The translations under genes and the position numbers were made by a program. The notes under the pieces are model-generated. The model was not told the DNA's origin and ran no database searches. It saw only the letters and a program-made list of their open reading frames with translations. Positions 43,097 to 51,266 of a stretch of DNA of 64,000 bases are shown piece after piece. The number at the start of each line of letters is the position of its first letter. The first letter of the stretch is position 1. Source of the DNA: Mycobacterium triplex (GTDB lineage: Bacteria > Actinomycetota > Actinomycetes > Mycobacteriales > Mycobacteriaceae); contig NZ_HG964446.1 in NCBI RefSeq assembly GCF_000689255.1, positions 4,507,250 to 4,571,249 of the forward strand, in the 5' to 3' direction.

Positions 43097-45690
43097 CGCC
43101 CGCCCTCCTGCGCCCCGCTCACGACAACAGGATTGCCCTGGCCGGTATCCCACAGCCGGCGATAGCGCCCGTCGGCGGCGAGCAACTCCTCGTGGGTGCC
43201 GCGCTCGGCGATCCGTCCGTGATCGAGCACGACGATCTGATCGGCCCGGGTGATGGTGTGCAGCCGGTGGGCGATCACCAACACGGTACGATCATGAGTC
43301 AGCCGGTTAAGTGCTTGCTGCACAAGGTATTCCGATTCCGGATCGGCGAATGCGGTGGCCTCGTCGAGGATCAAGACCGGCGTGTCGGCCAGGATCGCAC
43401 GGGCGATGGTGAGGCGCTGCCGCTCACCACCGGAGAGCGCGGCGTTGGCGCCCAGCATGGTGTCGTAACCATTCGGCAGCCGCAGCACCCGGTCGTGGAT
43501 CTGTGCCGCCCGGGCCGCGGCCTGAATCTGGTCGGGGGTGGCATCCGGGACGGCCAACGCGATGTTCTGCGCGACGGTGCCGTGCACGAGTTGGGTTTCC
43601 TGCAGCACGAAACCGACCCGGGTGTAGAGCTCGTCGGCGGTCAACGACCGGATGTCTTGTCCCCCAACACGTATCGCACCGTGCTCGACGTCGTGAAACC
43701 GGGCCAGTAACGCCGCCAGCGTCGACTTCCCGGATCCGGACGGGCCGACCAGCGCGGTCACCGTGCCCGGGCGCAATTCCAGTGATACGTCTTCGATCAC
43801 CGGAACCCCGGGGCGATAGCTGAAGCCGACGCGGTCGAACACGACGGTGGCCGCGGCGTCGGTGGCCGGTGCCTCCGGTTGTTCGGCCACCTCGAGGTCT
43901 TGCTCGTCGAGTGCGACTTGCAGACGCCGGGCGGCGAGCATTCCGGTGCGGATGCCGCCGAGGCCGTAGGCGATGCCGAGCAGCCGGACACCGAAGGTGG
44001 TGCCCAGCAACAAAAACGGCAGCAGGTTGACCGGGTCCATCCGATGCGTGACGACCAGCAACGTGCCGATCACCGAGATCAGCCACAGGAAGGTCGACGG
44101 CCGGGTGGCCAGATCCATCGCGGTTTTCTTACCGGCCAGCGGGCGCTGCCAGGCCACCAGGAAGGCGACGTACTCGTCCAGCCGGCGCCGGAAGCTCGAC
44201 GCCGCCGCGCCCCCGAAGACGCGGATCACCGGCTGGCCCTCCAGGTAGGCGCCGGCCTCCGTCGTCATTCGTTCGGCCCAGCGCTGCGATTGCGCGATCT
44301 TGGGGCCGGATTGGATCGACAGGGCCGACGCCATCACGAGATAGACCAGCACCGGCCCGAACAGCACCAGTGCCACCCGCCAGTCGACGGTGAACAGATA
44401 GACCAGCACCGCCACCGGCGCGACGATCGCGTTGACCGCGTCCGGGATCGCATGGGTGACCAGGTAGTGCAGCGACAGGGTGTCGTCGGTCACCAGTTGC
44501 TTGATCGAACCCGACCCACGGGCGGTAAACCAGCCCAGCGGCAGCCGCGACATCTTGCTCAACAACCGCGAGCGCAGCTCGCTCGCGAAGCGGGCGTCGA
44601 CCACGTGCAGCCACAGGGTGAGGGCGGCACCGAGCAGGGTGCCCAGGCCCAGCAGCGCAATCGCGGCGATTCCGACGTCCCACAATCGCGACGCGTCCGC
44701 GCCCGACACCAGCAGCCGGGCCAACTCGACCAGCAGCACGAACGGCGCGAGCTGCACGAGCGTGATCACGGCTTGCAGCACGCCGGAGACGATCAGCGCC
44801 GATCGCAGCGGCGCGAGCAACCGGCCGGCGGCCTGAGCGCGCCAGTTGCCGGCGTTGACCGGGGCCGGCTCATCGGCGGCGGCCGGCGGTGTCTCGGGCT
44901 GAGCCGCAATGCTTTCCGGCTCGGCGACGGTCTGCGCCTCGCCGCCGCGGGTGGTGCCCATCTCGCGCCCGGCGCTCCAGTAGGCCTGCGCGTGCACCTC
45001 GGACTTGGGGAAGCCGAACCCATCCTTGAGCCGCTTGCGCACGTGCTTCAGCGCGGTGGCCTCGGGCGTCGCCCAGGCATACCAGTTCGACCAGTCGCGG
45101 GTCTCGATCGCGTCGGCCAGCGATTTCTCGTCGACGCGGCGGACCCAGTGCAGCCGCAGCCGCGGATGCTGCGTGATCGGGATGGCCGGGTCGTTGTCGT
45201 CGTGCTGCTCGAGGTACATCTCGATCGGCACGTCGTCGGGAATCGTGCCGATGATGCCGTTCATCCCGGGGATCGACGCCGAGTCGCCGATCAGCAGATA
45301 ACCGGCCGGCTGCTCCTCGGGCGGGTCGAACCGCGACGAGCCCATCAGCGACATCACCGCGATCGTGGTGCCGGGCGTGACGGTGCGCGCCCACGTCGAC
45401 GCCGGGCCGGCGGGTTCGTGCAGCACCACGTCGACCGCGAAGCGGCCGGTGGCAGCGTCGGCCTCCGAGATGGTGTAGCCGCGCTGGAACTCGGTGTCCG
45501 ACCCGGCCGGGTCCGGGAACCAGAACCGCAGCCACGCCGCGGGCTCGGCCTCCACGTCTTCGAACAGGGTCGCCGACTGCATCCGGATCCGCACGAAATG
45601 TGGTGCGATCTGCACGGTTTCGAGCACGGTTGCGATGTGATCGCGAGCGCCGAAGCCACGCAAGATCGCCCCCTGGAACCCACGTGCCAT
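43093..45690 (-). CDS. irtA: Mycobactin importer, FAD-linked ABC subunit IrtA
   Basis: 865 aa. The N-terminal ~270 residues are a siderophore-interacting, FAD-binding reductase domain (RGYTIS, GPASTW, LLIGDSASIPGM) that frees iron by reduction in the cytoplasm. A Pro/Ala-rich linker follows, then the membrane domain (from ~300) and NBD (Walker A GPSGSGKST, LSGGERQRL, LILDEATAFADPE). ATG 45690 is preferred over an upstream in-frame start; MARGFQGAILR matches the usual N-terminus. An IdeR-like box sits 54 bases upstream. Confidence 0.96.
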   Translation of the reverse strand: MARGFQGAILRGFGARDHIATVLETVQIAPHFVRIRMQSATLFEDVEAEPAAWLRFWFPDPAGSDTEFQRGYTISEADAATGRFAVDVVLHEPAGPASTWARTVTPGTTIAVMSLMGSSRFDPPEEQPAGYLLIGDSASIPGMNGIIGTIPDDVPIEMYLEQHDDNDPAIPITQHPRLRLHWVRRVDEKSLADAIETRDWSNWYAWATPEATALKHVRKRLKDGFGFPKSEVHAQAYWSAGREMGTTRGGEAQTVAEPESIAAQPETPPAAADEPAPVNAGNWRAQAAGRLLAPLRSALIVSGVLQAVITLVQLAPFVLLVELARLLVSGADASRLWDVGIAAIALLGLGTLLGAALTLWLHVVDARFASELRSRLLSKMSRLPLGWFTARGSGSIKQLVTDDTLSLHYLVTHAIPDAVNAIVAPVAVLVYLFTVDWRVALVLFGPVLVYLVMASALSIQSGPKIAQSQRWAERMTTEAGAYLEGQPVIRVFGGAAASSFRRRLDEYVAFLVAWQRPLAGKKTAMDLATRPSTFLWLISVIGTLLVVTHRMDPVNLLPFLLLGTTFGVRLLGIAYGLGGIRTGMLAARRLQVALDEQDLEVAEQPEAPATDAAATVVFDRVGFSYRPGVPVIEDVSLELRPGTVTALVGPSGSGKSTLAALLARFHDVEHGAIRVGGQDIRSLTADELYTRVGFVLQETQLVHGTVAQNIALAVPDATPDQIQAAARAAQIHDRVLRLPNGYDTMLGANAALSGGERQRLTIARAILADTPVLILDEATAFADPESEYLVQQALNRLTHDRTVLVIAHRLHTITRADQIVVLDHGRIAERGTHEELLAADGRYRRLWDTGQGNPVVVSGAQEGGR

Positions 45691-45743
45691 CAGCGGTCCT
45701 CTCCCGCGGCGGGGAGTTTCCGCCACGACCCATCTACCCTAAC

Positions 45744-45762
45744 TAAGGGTTGCCTTACCATA
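45744..45762. promoter_or_regulatory. IdeR-box-like palindrome upstream of irtA
   Basis: TAAGGGTTGCCTTACCATA; read on the minus strand it matches the IdeR consensus TTAGGTTAGGCTAACCTAA at about 13 of 19 positions by hand count. It lies 54 bases before the irtA ATG, where iron-loaded IdeR would repress transcription. This is the weakest of the three boxes. Confidence 0.55.
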
Positions 45763-45838
45763 GCTGAACTCAAGAGGAGGGTCGAGGCGCGGTGGCCGGT
45801 GCACGGTATTCACGGCTGAGACCCGGCATGTGCAGGGG

Positions 45839-45922
45839 TGCGGGCGGAGGGACTCGAACCCTCAAACTCTCTCGAGCACCGGCACCTAAAGCCGGCATGT
45901 TTGCCAATTTCATCACGCCCGC
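45839..45922 (-). tRNA. tRNA-Leu (anticodon UAG)
   Basis: 84 nt with a class II layout. The acceptor stem GCGGGCG/CGCCCGC and discriminator A, D-arm, an anticodon stem CCGGC/GCCGG around CUUUAGG (anticodon UAG, reads CUA/CUN), a long variable arm and the T-arm loop GGTTCGAGTCC are all visible on the minus strand. CCA is not encoded (CCC follows). It lies between irtA and mbtK, inside the iron-regulated divergent region. Confidence 0.92.
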
Positions 45923-45988
45923 GGCCTGCCGATCGTACCGCCGACCGCTCCGCCGAGTCCGTCGGTGGCCGGCATGCGTAGGCATGAA

Positions 45989-46007
45989 TTTGGCATGCCT
46001 AACCTAA
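45989..46007. promoter_or_regulatory. IdeR box upstream of mbtK
   Basis: TTTGGCATGCCTAACCTAA; the reverse strand begins TTAGGTTAGGC, identical to the first 11 bases of the IdeR consensus, with about 15 of 19 matches overall. It ends 34 bases before the mbtK ATG and covers the -35 position of the TAAGGT promoter at 46027. Confidence 0.75.
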
Positions 46008-46026
46008 CCCCGAAACGGGCCTCGGG

Positions 46027-46032
46027 TAAGGT
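46027..46032 (+). promoter_or_regulatory. Candidate -10 of mbtK
   Basis: TAAGGT (TANNNT) ends 9 bases before the mbtK ATG, giving little or no 5' leader. No Shine-Dalgarno sequence is evident, in line with a leaderless or near-leaderless message. The IdeR box lies over the expected -35. Confidence 0.45.
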
Positions 46033-46041
46033 CAGCAAACG

Positions 46042-46668
46042 ATGAACGGAGCCGCAAGCACCCAGACCGACGAAACCCAGGTACTCAAGCGCGAGCGCAA
46101 GGACCTGTCCGAAGCGGTACAGCGCGTCGGCCGGCCTCCGGTCCCCGCGCTGGAGCAGCCATACGCGATCCGTGCCGCGGTGAGCGGTGACGCAGAGATG
46201 GTGTCGGAGTGGATGAATCGCCCTCACCTCGCCGAGACCTGGGAGTACGCCTGGCCCCCGGCGCGCTGGCGCCAGCACCTCGACGCGCAGCTCGAGGGGA
46301 CCTACTCGCTGCCACTAATCGCAACCTTGCGCGGCGAGGAGTGCGCCTACCTCGAGATCTACTGGGCAGCAAAGGACATGATCTCGCGCCATTACGACGC
46401 TCATCCCTACGACATCGGGCTACATGCGGCCATCGCGGATCTGAGGCTGGTCAACCGCGGCTTCGGCCCGCGTCTGCTACCGCGGATCGTGGCCAGCGTG
46501 TTCGACCAGGAACCACGCTGCGAGAAGATCATGTTCGACCCCGATCACCGCAATACCACCGTGCGCCGGCTGTGCGACTACGTCGGATGCCGTTCGCTCG
46601 GTGAGCACGACGCGCCGAACCGGCGCATGCTGCTCTACGCGTTGGACCGTCCGACCCAGTCCTCGTAA
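46042..46668 (+). CDS. mbtK: Lysine N6-acyltransferase MbtK
   Basis: 208 aa GNAT-fold protein of the IucB/MbtK type. It transfers the long acyl chain from the carrier protein MbtL to the hydroxylated lysine of mycobactin. Visible are the EYAWPPARWRQHL substrate segment, LEIYWAAKD, HPYDIGLHAAIAD, and the CoA/pantetheine-binding stretch NRGFGPRLLPRI followed by the conserved DPDHRNTTVRRLC. It runs opposite to mbtN and their 3' ends overlap by 34 bases. IdeR box upstream. Confidence 0.95.
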   Translation: MNGAASTQTDETQVLKRERKDLSEAVQRVGRPPVPALEQPYAIRAAVSGDAEMVSEWMNRPHLAETWEYAWPPARWRQHLDAQLEGTYSLPLIATLRGEECAYLEIYWAAKDMISRHYDAHPYDIGLHAAIADLRLVNRGFGPRLLPRIVASVFDQEPRCEKIMFDPDHRNTTVRRLCDYVGCRSLGEHDAPNRRMLLYALDRPTQSS

Positions 46669-47804
46669 CCGGCGTGGTCGGGTTTCAGGCCGGCCGCGAC
46701 CAATTCCCAGAGGACCTCGTCGGTGCCGCCGCCGACCCGGGCCAGTTTCATGTCCCGCCACACCCGGCCAAGCGGCGTCTCGTCGACGAGATAGCCCGAC
46801 CCACCGAAGATGTGCATGCACTCGCCGATGACTTCTTCGCCGAGGCGGGCCGCGGTGACCTTGATCCCCGCGGCTGCCCGCAGATCCAGCCGCCCCGCAG
46901 CGGCGATGCCGTGCAGCGCGAAGCGTAGCTGGTCGACGCGCGCCTGCAGGTCGGCCATCCGTAGCCGCAACGCCTGATGCTCGAACAGCGTGCGGCCGAA
47001 TTGGCGCCGATTCATCATGCGGGCCAAGGTAATTCCGATCACCCGCTGGCACGACGCCGCGATCTGGCCGGCGATCGACATGCGCTCGTGCGCCAATCCC
47101 CAACTGATGGCCGCCAGCCCGGTGCCGGCCCGTGCGACCATCGCGTCGGCCGGGACCCAGGTATCGATATGGACCGCCGCGGTGTCCAGCGGCCCGGCAC
47201 CCACCTTGTTGTAGGGCTGCTGCACGTTGACGTGCGTCGTCGGCACCGCCACCACGACGACGTTGCCGTGCCGGCTGGACGAGTCGTGGTCGACGCTGCG
47301 CGCCACCACCATGATGTGGTCGGCGATGGGAGAAAGCGAGACGAACTTCTTGATGCCGCGGACGGCGAACCCGCCGTCGTGCGAACGAACTTCGGTTTCG
47401 ACGATCTGCAGATCCGATCCACCGGATTCTTCCGAGGCGCCGATGCACAGCACCGCCTCGCCGCGAATCGCCTTCTCGCAGATGTCCTTCAGGTAGTCCG
47501 ACTTGCCGAAGCGGCGCAGCAGGGCGATGGCCGAGTCGTGCAGGCTGACGCCGACGCCGATACCGGCCGAGGCCAAGTGGCCCAGCGCCAGGGCAAGCTC
47601 GATGAGCTTGCCGACATCGGGCTGGGTCTGGTCGGTCCACTTGGCGGCGAAGACGCCGCTGGCGCCAAGGTGCTCGATCAGCTTGCGCGGAAACCGTTGC
47701 TGCGCCTCGGCTTCGGATGTCCACTCGGTGACTCGGTCGTCGAACGCGTCGGCAAGTAGCGCGCGATAGTCGGCGTCGAAAACGATCTGGCCTGTCGCGG
47801 TCAT
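46635..47804 (-). CDS. mbtN: Acyl-ACP dehydrogenase MbtN (FadE14)
   Basis: 389 aa acyl-CoA dehydrogenase fold. It is held to introduce the cis double bond in the mycobactin acyl chain while bound to MbtL. Features: GASEESGGSDLQ, GIKKFVSLSP, RRQFGRTLFEHQ, FGGSGYLVDETPLGRVWRD and the C-terminal VGGGTDEVLWE with the catalytic Glu region. Starts one base after the mbtM stop. Confidence 0.94.
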   Translation of the reverse strand: MTATGQIVFDADYRALLADAFDDRVTEWTSEAEAQQRFPRKLIEHLGASGVFAAKWTDQTQPDVGKLIELALALGHLASAGIGVGVSLHDSAIALLRRFGKSDYLKDICEKAIRGEAVLCIGASEESGGSDLQIVETEVRSHDGGFAVRGIKKFVSLSPIADHIMVVARSVDHDSSSRHGNVVVVAVPTTHVNVQQPYNKVGAGPLDTAAVHIDTWVPADAMVARAGTGLAAISWGLAHERMSIAGQIAASCQRVIGITLARMMNRRQFGRTLFEHQALRLRMADLQARVDQLRFALHGIAAAGRLDLRAAAGIKVTAARLGEEVIGECMHIFGGSGYLVDETPLGRVWRDMKLARVGGGTDEVLWELVAAGLKPDHAGYEDWVGRSNA

Positions 47805-47805
47805 A

Positions 47806-49383
47806 TCAGTCCACCAGCTCCAGTGTTCGCCGCACTTCCAGGCGCCGCAGTTTGCCCGAGGAGGTACGCGGCAGGGACCCCGGCGACATGAAAATCACGT
47901 CGGCCGGCACGATTCCGCACACCGACGCGATGCGTTGAATCACTTCGGTGCGGGCCTGGCCCTGGTCATCGCCTTTGAACTCGGCCGCGACGACCAGGCC
48001 GGGACGCGCGGATCGCTCGCCGGTGCCCAGGGCGACCACGCAGCCTTCCCGCACCCCGTTGACTTGGGCCGCGATCAGCTCGATCTCCGTCGGGAAGATG
48101 TTGCGCCCGGCGATCGAGATGATTTCCTTGGCTCGGCCACACACGACCAGGCCGCTTTCCCCGAAGAAACCCAAATCGCCTGTGGGGAACCATTCTTCGC
48201 GATCGATGGCGGGGTGTCCTAAGTAGCCGTCCATCATCGACGTACCGCGAATCTCGATCTCACCGATCTCGCGGTCGGCCGTGCCCACATAGCGATCACT
48301 GGCCACGACCCGGATCTGGGTGCCGGGAAGCGCCTTGCCCAGGACGGCGTATTTACGTGATCCGCTGTCGTCGGAGACGGTGTCGAAGTGCAGTCCGGTG
48401 CCCGGCGTGGGCAGGGCCACCGCGCAGGTGGATTCGGCCAGGCCGTACGACGGTGCGGGCGCACCGGCGTCAAAGCCGAACGGCGCCATGGCTTCGGTGA
48501 ACCGGGCAAAGCCGTCGCAGTCCACCGGCTCGCCGCCGTTGATGGCAAACCGCAGTGCACCGAGGTCGACGTCGGATACCAGCGCCGCGTACTTGCCCAG
48601 GATGTTGTAGGCGAGGTTGGGCGCGGCGGTGATGGTGGCGCGGCTTTCCGACAGCCACTTCAGCCAATTGAACGGCGATGCGGAGAACGCCGTCGGGGAT
48701 GTCAGCCACAGCGGCAGACCGAGCAGGGCCGGGGCGAGCACGCACGTCAGCCCCATGTCGTGAAAGATCGGCAGCCAGGAGCACACCACATCGTGGGCGG
48801 GGTCGAGGCCAAGCCGCTGCTCGAGTCCGCGCATGTTGCCGAGCACGGCTCGCGGGGAAAGCATCGCGGTCTTGGGCGATCCGGTCGACCCCGCGGTTCC
48901 CTGCAGGACGGCGATGCCGGTGGATTCGGCGTGCGGCAGACCCGACGTCGACCGATTGGTGCGCGCCGCGGTCGCGAGGTCTTCGGTGACGATGCCCGCG
49001 CGCCCAACCGCTTGCAGACTTTCCAGGTGGGAGCCGTGGCTTAGTACAGCGCCTACCCCGATGCCGGCAAACCGGGTCAGCGTCGACTCCGCCCAATGCT
49101 GCAAGTCCGCGCCTCTTACCGGCCCCGGCAGGATCGAGATGGCGGCGCCGGTTAGCCAGGCGCCCTGGATCGCGGCGACGAATTCGATCGTCGGCTCGCC
49201 GACCAGACCCACCGCGGCGGGCCGGTCACGGTCGAGAAGCCAGGCCGCAACTCCCTTGGCTAACCCGTGCACGTCCGGCCACGGGCGCCGCTGCCATGCC
49301 GAGGTCTCCTTGTCGAAGACGGCCAGCTCGGTCGTCGCGGTCTGCATCGACCGCGTCATTGCTGCCGCAAGCTCGCTCATCAC
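47806..49383 (-). CDS. mbtM: Fatty-acyl-AMP ligase MbtM (FadD33)
   Basis: 525 aa ANL ligase. It activates a long-chain acid as the adenylate and loads it on MbtL. The phosphate loop is GTAGSTGSPKTAML; LPIFHDMGLT, APNLAYNIL, APSYGLAEST, PTGDLGFF, GRAKEIISIAGRNIFPTEIE and RTSSGKLRRLE mark A3-A10 and the FAAL-like layout. Its start overlaps the mbtL stop by four bases, so ligase and carrier are co-translated. Confidence 0.95.
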   Translation of the reverse strand: MMSELAAAMTRSMQTATTELAVFDKETSAWQRRPWPDVHGLAKGVAAWLLDRDRPAAVGLVGEPTIEFVAAIQGAWLTGAAISILPGPVRGADLQHWAESTLTRFAGIGVGAVLSHGSHLESLQAVGRAGIVTEDLATAARTNRSTSGLPHAESTGIAVLQGTAGSTGSPKTAMLSPRAVLGNMRGLEQRLGLDPAHDVVCSWLPIFHDMGLTCVLAPALLGLPLWLTSPTAFSASPFNWLKWLSESRATITAAPNLAYNILGKYAALVSDVDLGALRFAINGGEPVDCDGFARFTEAMAPFGFDAGAPAPSYGLAESTCAVALPTPGTGLHFDTVSDDSGSRKYAVLGKALPGTQIRVVASDRYVGTADREIGEIEIRGTSMMDGYLGHPAIDREEWFPTGDLGFFGESGLVVCGRAKEIISIAGRNIFPTEIELIAAQVNGVREGCVVALGTGERSARPGLVVAAEFKGDDQGQARTEVIQRIASVCGIVPADVIFMSPGSLPRTSSGKLRRLEVRRTLELVD

Positions 49384-49628
49384 GCTGTTTTCGCAGCGAT
49401 CGCCGCGTCCAGATCGCCGACCGTATCGCAGGTCAGCAGTTCTTCTTCGGACAACGCGACACCGAGCCGCTCCTCGATGGCGACCATGCCCACAGCAAAG
49501 GCCACCGAGTCGAGTCCGACGTCGTCGATCAATCTGGCTTCGGGCGTGACCCGGGTCATGTCGACGTTGAGGTCGTCACGCAGAATACTTTGCAGCGCAG
49601 CGGTCACCGTGGAGGATGAGGAGGCCAT
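49380..49628 (-). CDS. mbtL: Acyl carrier protein MbtL
   Basis: 82 aa ACP. The phosphopantetheine Ser is in DVGLDSVAF; acidic four-helix architecture with EERLGVALSEEEL. It carries the acyl chain from MbtM through MbtN to MbtK. First gene of the mbtL-mbtM-mbtN operon, with an IdeR-like palindrome 26 bases upstream. Confidence 0.94.
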   Translation of the reverse strand: MASSSSTVTAALQSILRDDLNVDMTRVTPEARLIDDVGLDSVAFAVGMVAIEERLGVALSEEELLTCDTVGDLDAAIAAKTA

Positions 49629-49653
49629 GGCGACGGACCTTACTACGTCGGGG

Positions 49654-49672
49654 TAAGGCTAGGCTAGCCTTC
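49654..49672. promoter_or_regulatory. IdeR box between mbtL and lprD
   Basis: TAAGGCTAGGCTAGCCTTC. The core AAGGCTAG-G-CTAGCCTT (49655-49671) is a perfect inverted repeat and matches the IdeR consensus at about 14 of 19 positions. It should repress the mbtL operon in iron sufficiency, and may also affect divergent lprD. Confidence 0.75.
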
Positions 49673-49763
49673 CCACGCGCTGTGAGAGTTTCACCACATT
49701 AGGCACCGGCGAACCCCAGTGCTGGTCGCACGGCTCGTGGTGCGCGCGCGGTACCGTCGAGGG

Positions 49764-50156
49764 GTGTCCAGCGAGGCCCGTCGGAGGCGCCATCACCGGC
49801 CCGCATTGATCGTCCTGGCGATCGCCGCGGCCTGCGGCTGCCTGGCCCTGGGCTGGTGGCAATGGACGCGCTTTCAGTCGCCGTCGGGCACCTTCCAGAA
49901 CCTCGGCTACGCGTTGCAGTGGCCGCTGTTCGCATGGTTCTGCGGCTACGCGTACCGCAACTTCGTCCGCTACGAACAGGCCCCGCCGGAGCCGCACAAC
50001 CACGGCGCGGTGACCGAGATCCCGGCCGGGCTGCTTCCCGAGCGGCCCGCGCCCGCCCAGCCACCACCCGACGATCCCGCCCTGCGGGAGTACAACGCTT
50101 ACCTGGCCCAGCTCGCAGCCCAAGATGCCGAAAAGCAGAACAGGACGACCGCATGA
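49764..50156 (+). CDS. lprD: LprD-like membrane/lipoprotein
   Basis: 130 aa. A basic N-terminus (RRRRHH) and a hydrophobic segment ALIVLAIAAACGCLALGWW give either a signal anchor or a lipoprotein signal; AAAC is a poor lipobox, so lipidation is uncertain. The exposed part is WQWTRFQSPSGTFQNLGYAL, then a second hydrophobic stretch LFAWFCGYAY, then a Pro/Glu-rich tail. Matches the position and length of Rv1343c as I recall. Function unknown. GTG 49764 gives the right length; weak GAGGGG upstream. Confidence 0.78.
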   Translation: MSSEARRRRHHRPALIVLAIAAACGCLALGWWQWTRFQSPSGTFQNLGYALQWPLFAWFCGYAYRNFVRYEQAPPEPHNHGAVTEIPAGLLPERPAPAQPPPDDPALREYNAYLAQLAAQDAEKQNRTTA

Positions 50157-50503
50157 CCACACCCGAGACACCCTCCGAAACGAGCGCGGCCGTCTCCGCC
50201 GACCGCATCCGGCCCGCCCTGCTCGGCTACCGGATAATGGCGTGGACGACGGGTCTGTGGCTGATCGCACTGTGCTACGAGATCGTCTCGCACCTCGTGT
50301 TGCACCACGAGATCCGGTGGATCGAAGTGGTGCACGGCTGGGTCTATTTCGCTTACGTGCTAACGGCTTTCAACCTGGCGATCAAGGTTCGGTGGCCGAT
50401 CGGCAAGACGATCGGCGTGCTGCTGGCCGGAACGATCCCGTTGCTGGGCATCATCGTCGAGCACTTCCAGACCAAGGACATCAAAGCCCGCTTCGGGCTA
50501 TAG
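50153..50503 (+). CDS. DUF3817-type membrane protein
   Basis: 116 aa with three predicted membrane helices (MAWTTGLWLIALCYEIVSHL, YFAYVLTAFNLAI and TIGVLLAGTIPLLGIIV). This is the small conserved integral membrane protein (Rv1342c type), function unknown. ATGA overlap with lprD. A hairpin plus T-run spans its stop codon. Confidence 0.85.
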   Translation: MTTPETPSETSAAVSADRIRPALLGYRIMAWTTGLWLIALCYEIVSHLVLHHEIRWIEVVHGWVYFAYVLTAFNLAIKVRWPIGKTIGVLLAGTIPLLGIIVEHFQTKDIKARFGL

Positions 50504-50510
50504 ATTTTTT
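50485..50510 (+). terminator. Intrinsic terminator overlapping a stop codon
   Basis: AGCCCG-CTT-CGGGCT (6-bp stem, 3-base loop) followed by ATAGA and six T. The stem lies in the last codons and the stop of the DUF3817 gene. A classical U-run terminator is uncommon in mycobacteria. Confidence 0.72.
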
Positions 50511-50511
50511 G

Positions 50512-50579
50512 CCCGCCGAACGTGGGGCCTATGCACGATTTCCAGGCGGTTCCCGTACGTAGGGCCCACGCTCGGCGGC
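50512..50579. repeat. Imperfect inverted repeat between convergent genes
   Basis: A 20-base arm beginning CCCGCCGAACGTGGG (50512-50531) pairs at 17 of 20 positions with 50560-50579 around a 28-base loop, in the gap between the DUF3817 gene and rdgB. It shares the 11-mer CGCCGAACGTG with the repeat at 9873-9936, in the same type of convergent location. Confidence 0.6.
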
Positions 50580-50607
50580 CAGGGTCAGCCGCGGCGCCAC
50601 AAACCGC

Positions 50608-51264
50608 TCAGCCCAGCTCCCGCAGCGCGGGCAGCAGCAGCGCCAGCGCGCGGCCACGGTGTGAGGCCGCGTCCTTCTCCGCGGGACTCAACTGCGCCGC
50701 GGTGCGGGCCCCGAATTCCGGGCCGTCGGGAACGAACACCGGGTCATAGCCGAACCCGCCGGCGCCGCGCGGCTCCCGGGCGATCGTTCCTTGCCACTCG
50801 CCGCGGACGACGACTTCGCCGCTGCCGGACACCAGCGCGCAGGCCGACACGAACGCCGCGGCGCGCCGTTCGTCGGGCACATCGCGGAGCTGGGCCAGCA
50901 ACAGCGCGGTGTTGCCGGCGTCGTCGCCGTGGGTGCCCGCCCAGCGCGCCGACAACACGCCGGGCATGCCGTTCAGGGCCGCCACCTCCAAACCGGAGTC
51001 GTCGGCCACGGTGGCTAACCCGGTGGCGGCGAACGCATCTCGCGCCTTGGCCAACGCGTTGTCCTCGAAGCTCGCGCCGGTTTCGGGCGCCTCGTGGAAC
51101 GGCGCAACGTCGTTGAGCGATAGCAGCGTGAGTGCCGACAGGCCGGCGCCGTCCAGCACCCGGCGCAGTTCGGCCAGCTTCTTGGCGTTGCGGCTGGCGA
51201 CCAGCAGCCGTGACGATCGCAAGGGCGGCGAAGCCGGGCGCAGCGGGTCGTCACCATCAGGCAC
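50608..51264 (-). CDS. rdgB: RdgB/HAM1 non-canonical purine NTP pyrophosphatase
   Basis: 218 aa. It removes dITP/XTP from the nucleotide pool. LLVASRNAKKLAELRRVL (nucleotide binding), TGASFEDNALAKA, VADDSGLEVAALNGMPGV with the catalytic Asp, GFGYDPVF and KDAASHRGRAL are the full family set. Start GTG 51264 is 2 bases before the rph stop, in the rph-rdgB pair seen in many actinobacteria. The long in-frame opening upstream lies inside rph and is discarded. Confidence 0.93.
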   Translation of the reverse strand: MPDGDDPLRPASPPLRSSRLLVASRNAKKLAELRRVLDGAGLSALTLLSLNDVAPFHEAPETGASFEDNALAKARDAFAATGLATVADDSGLEVAALNGMPGVLSARWAGTHGDDAGNTALLLAQLRDVPDERRAAAFVSACALVSGSGEVVVRGEWQGTIAREPRGAGGFGYDPVFVPDGPEFGARTAAQLSPAEKDAASHRGRALALLLPALRELG

Positions 51265-51266
51265 GG

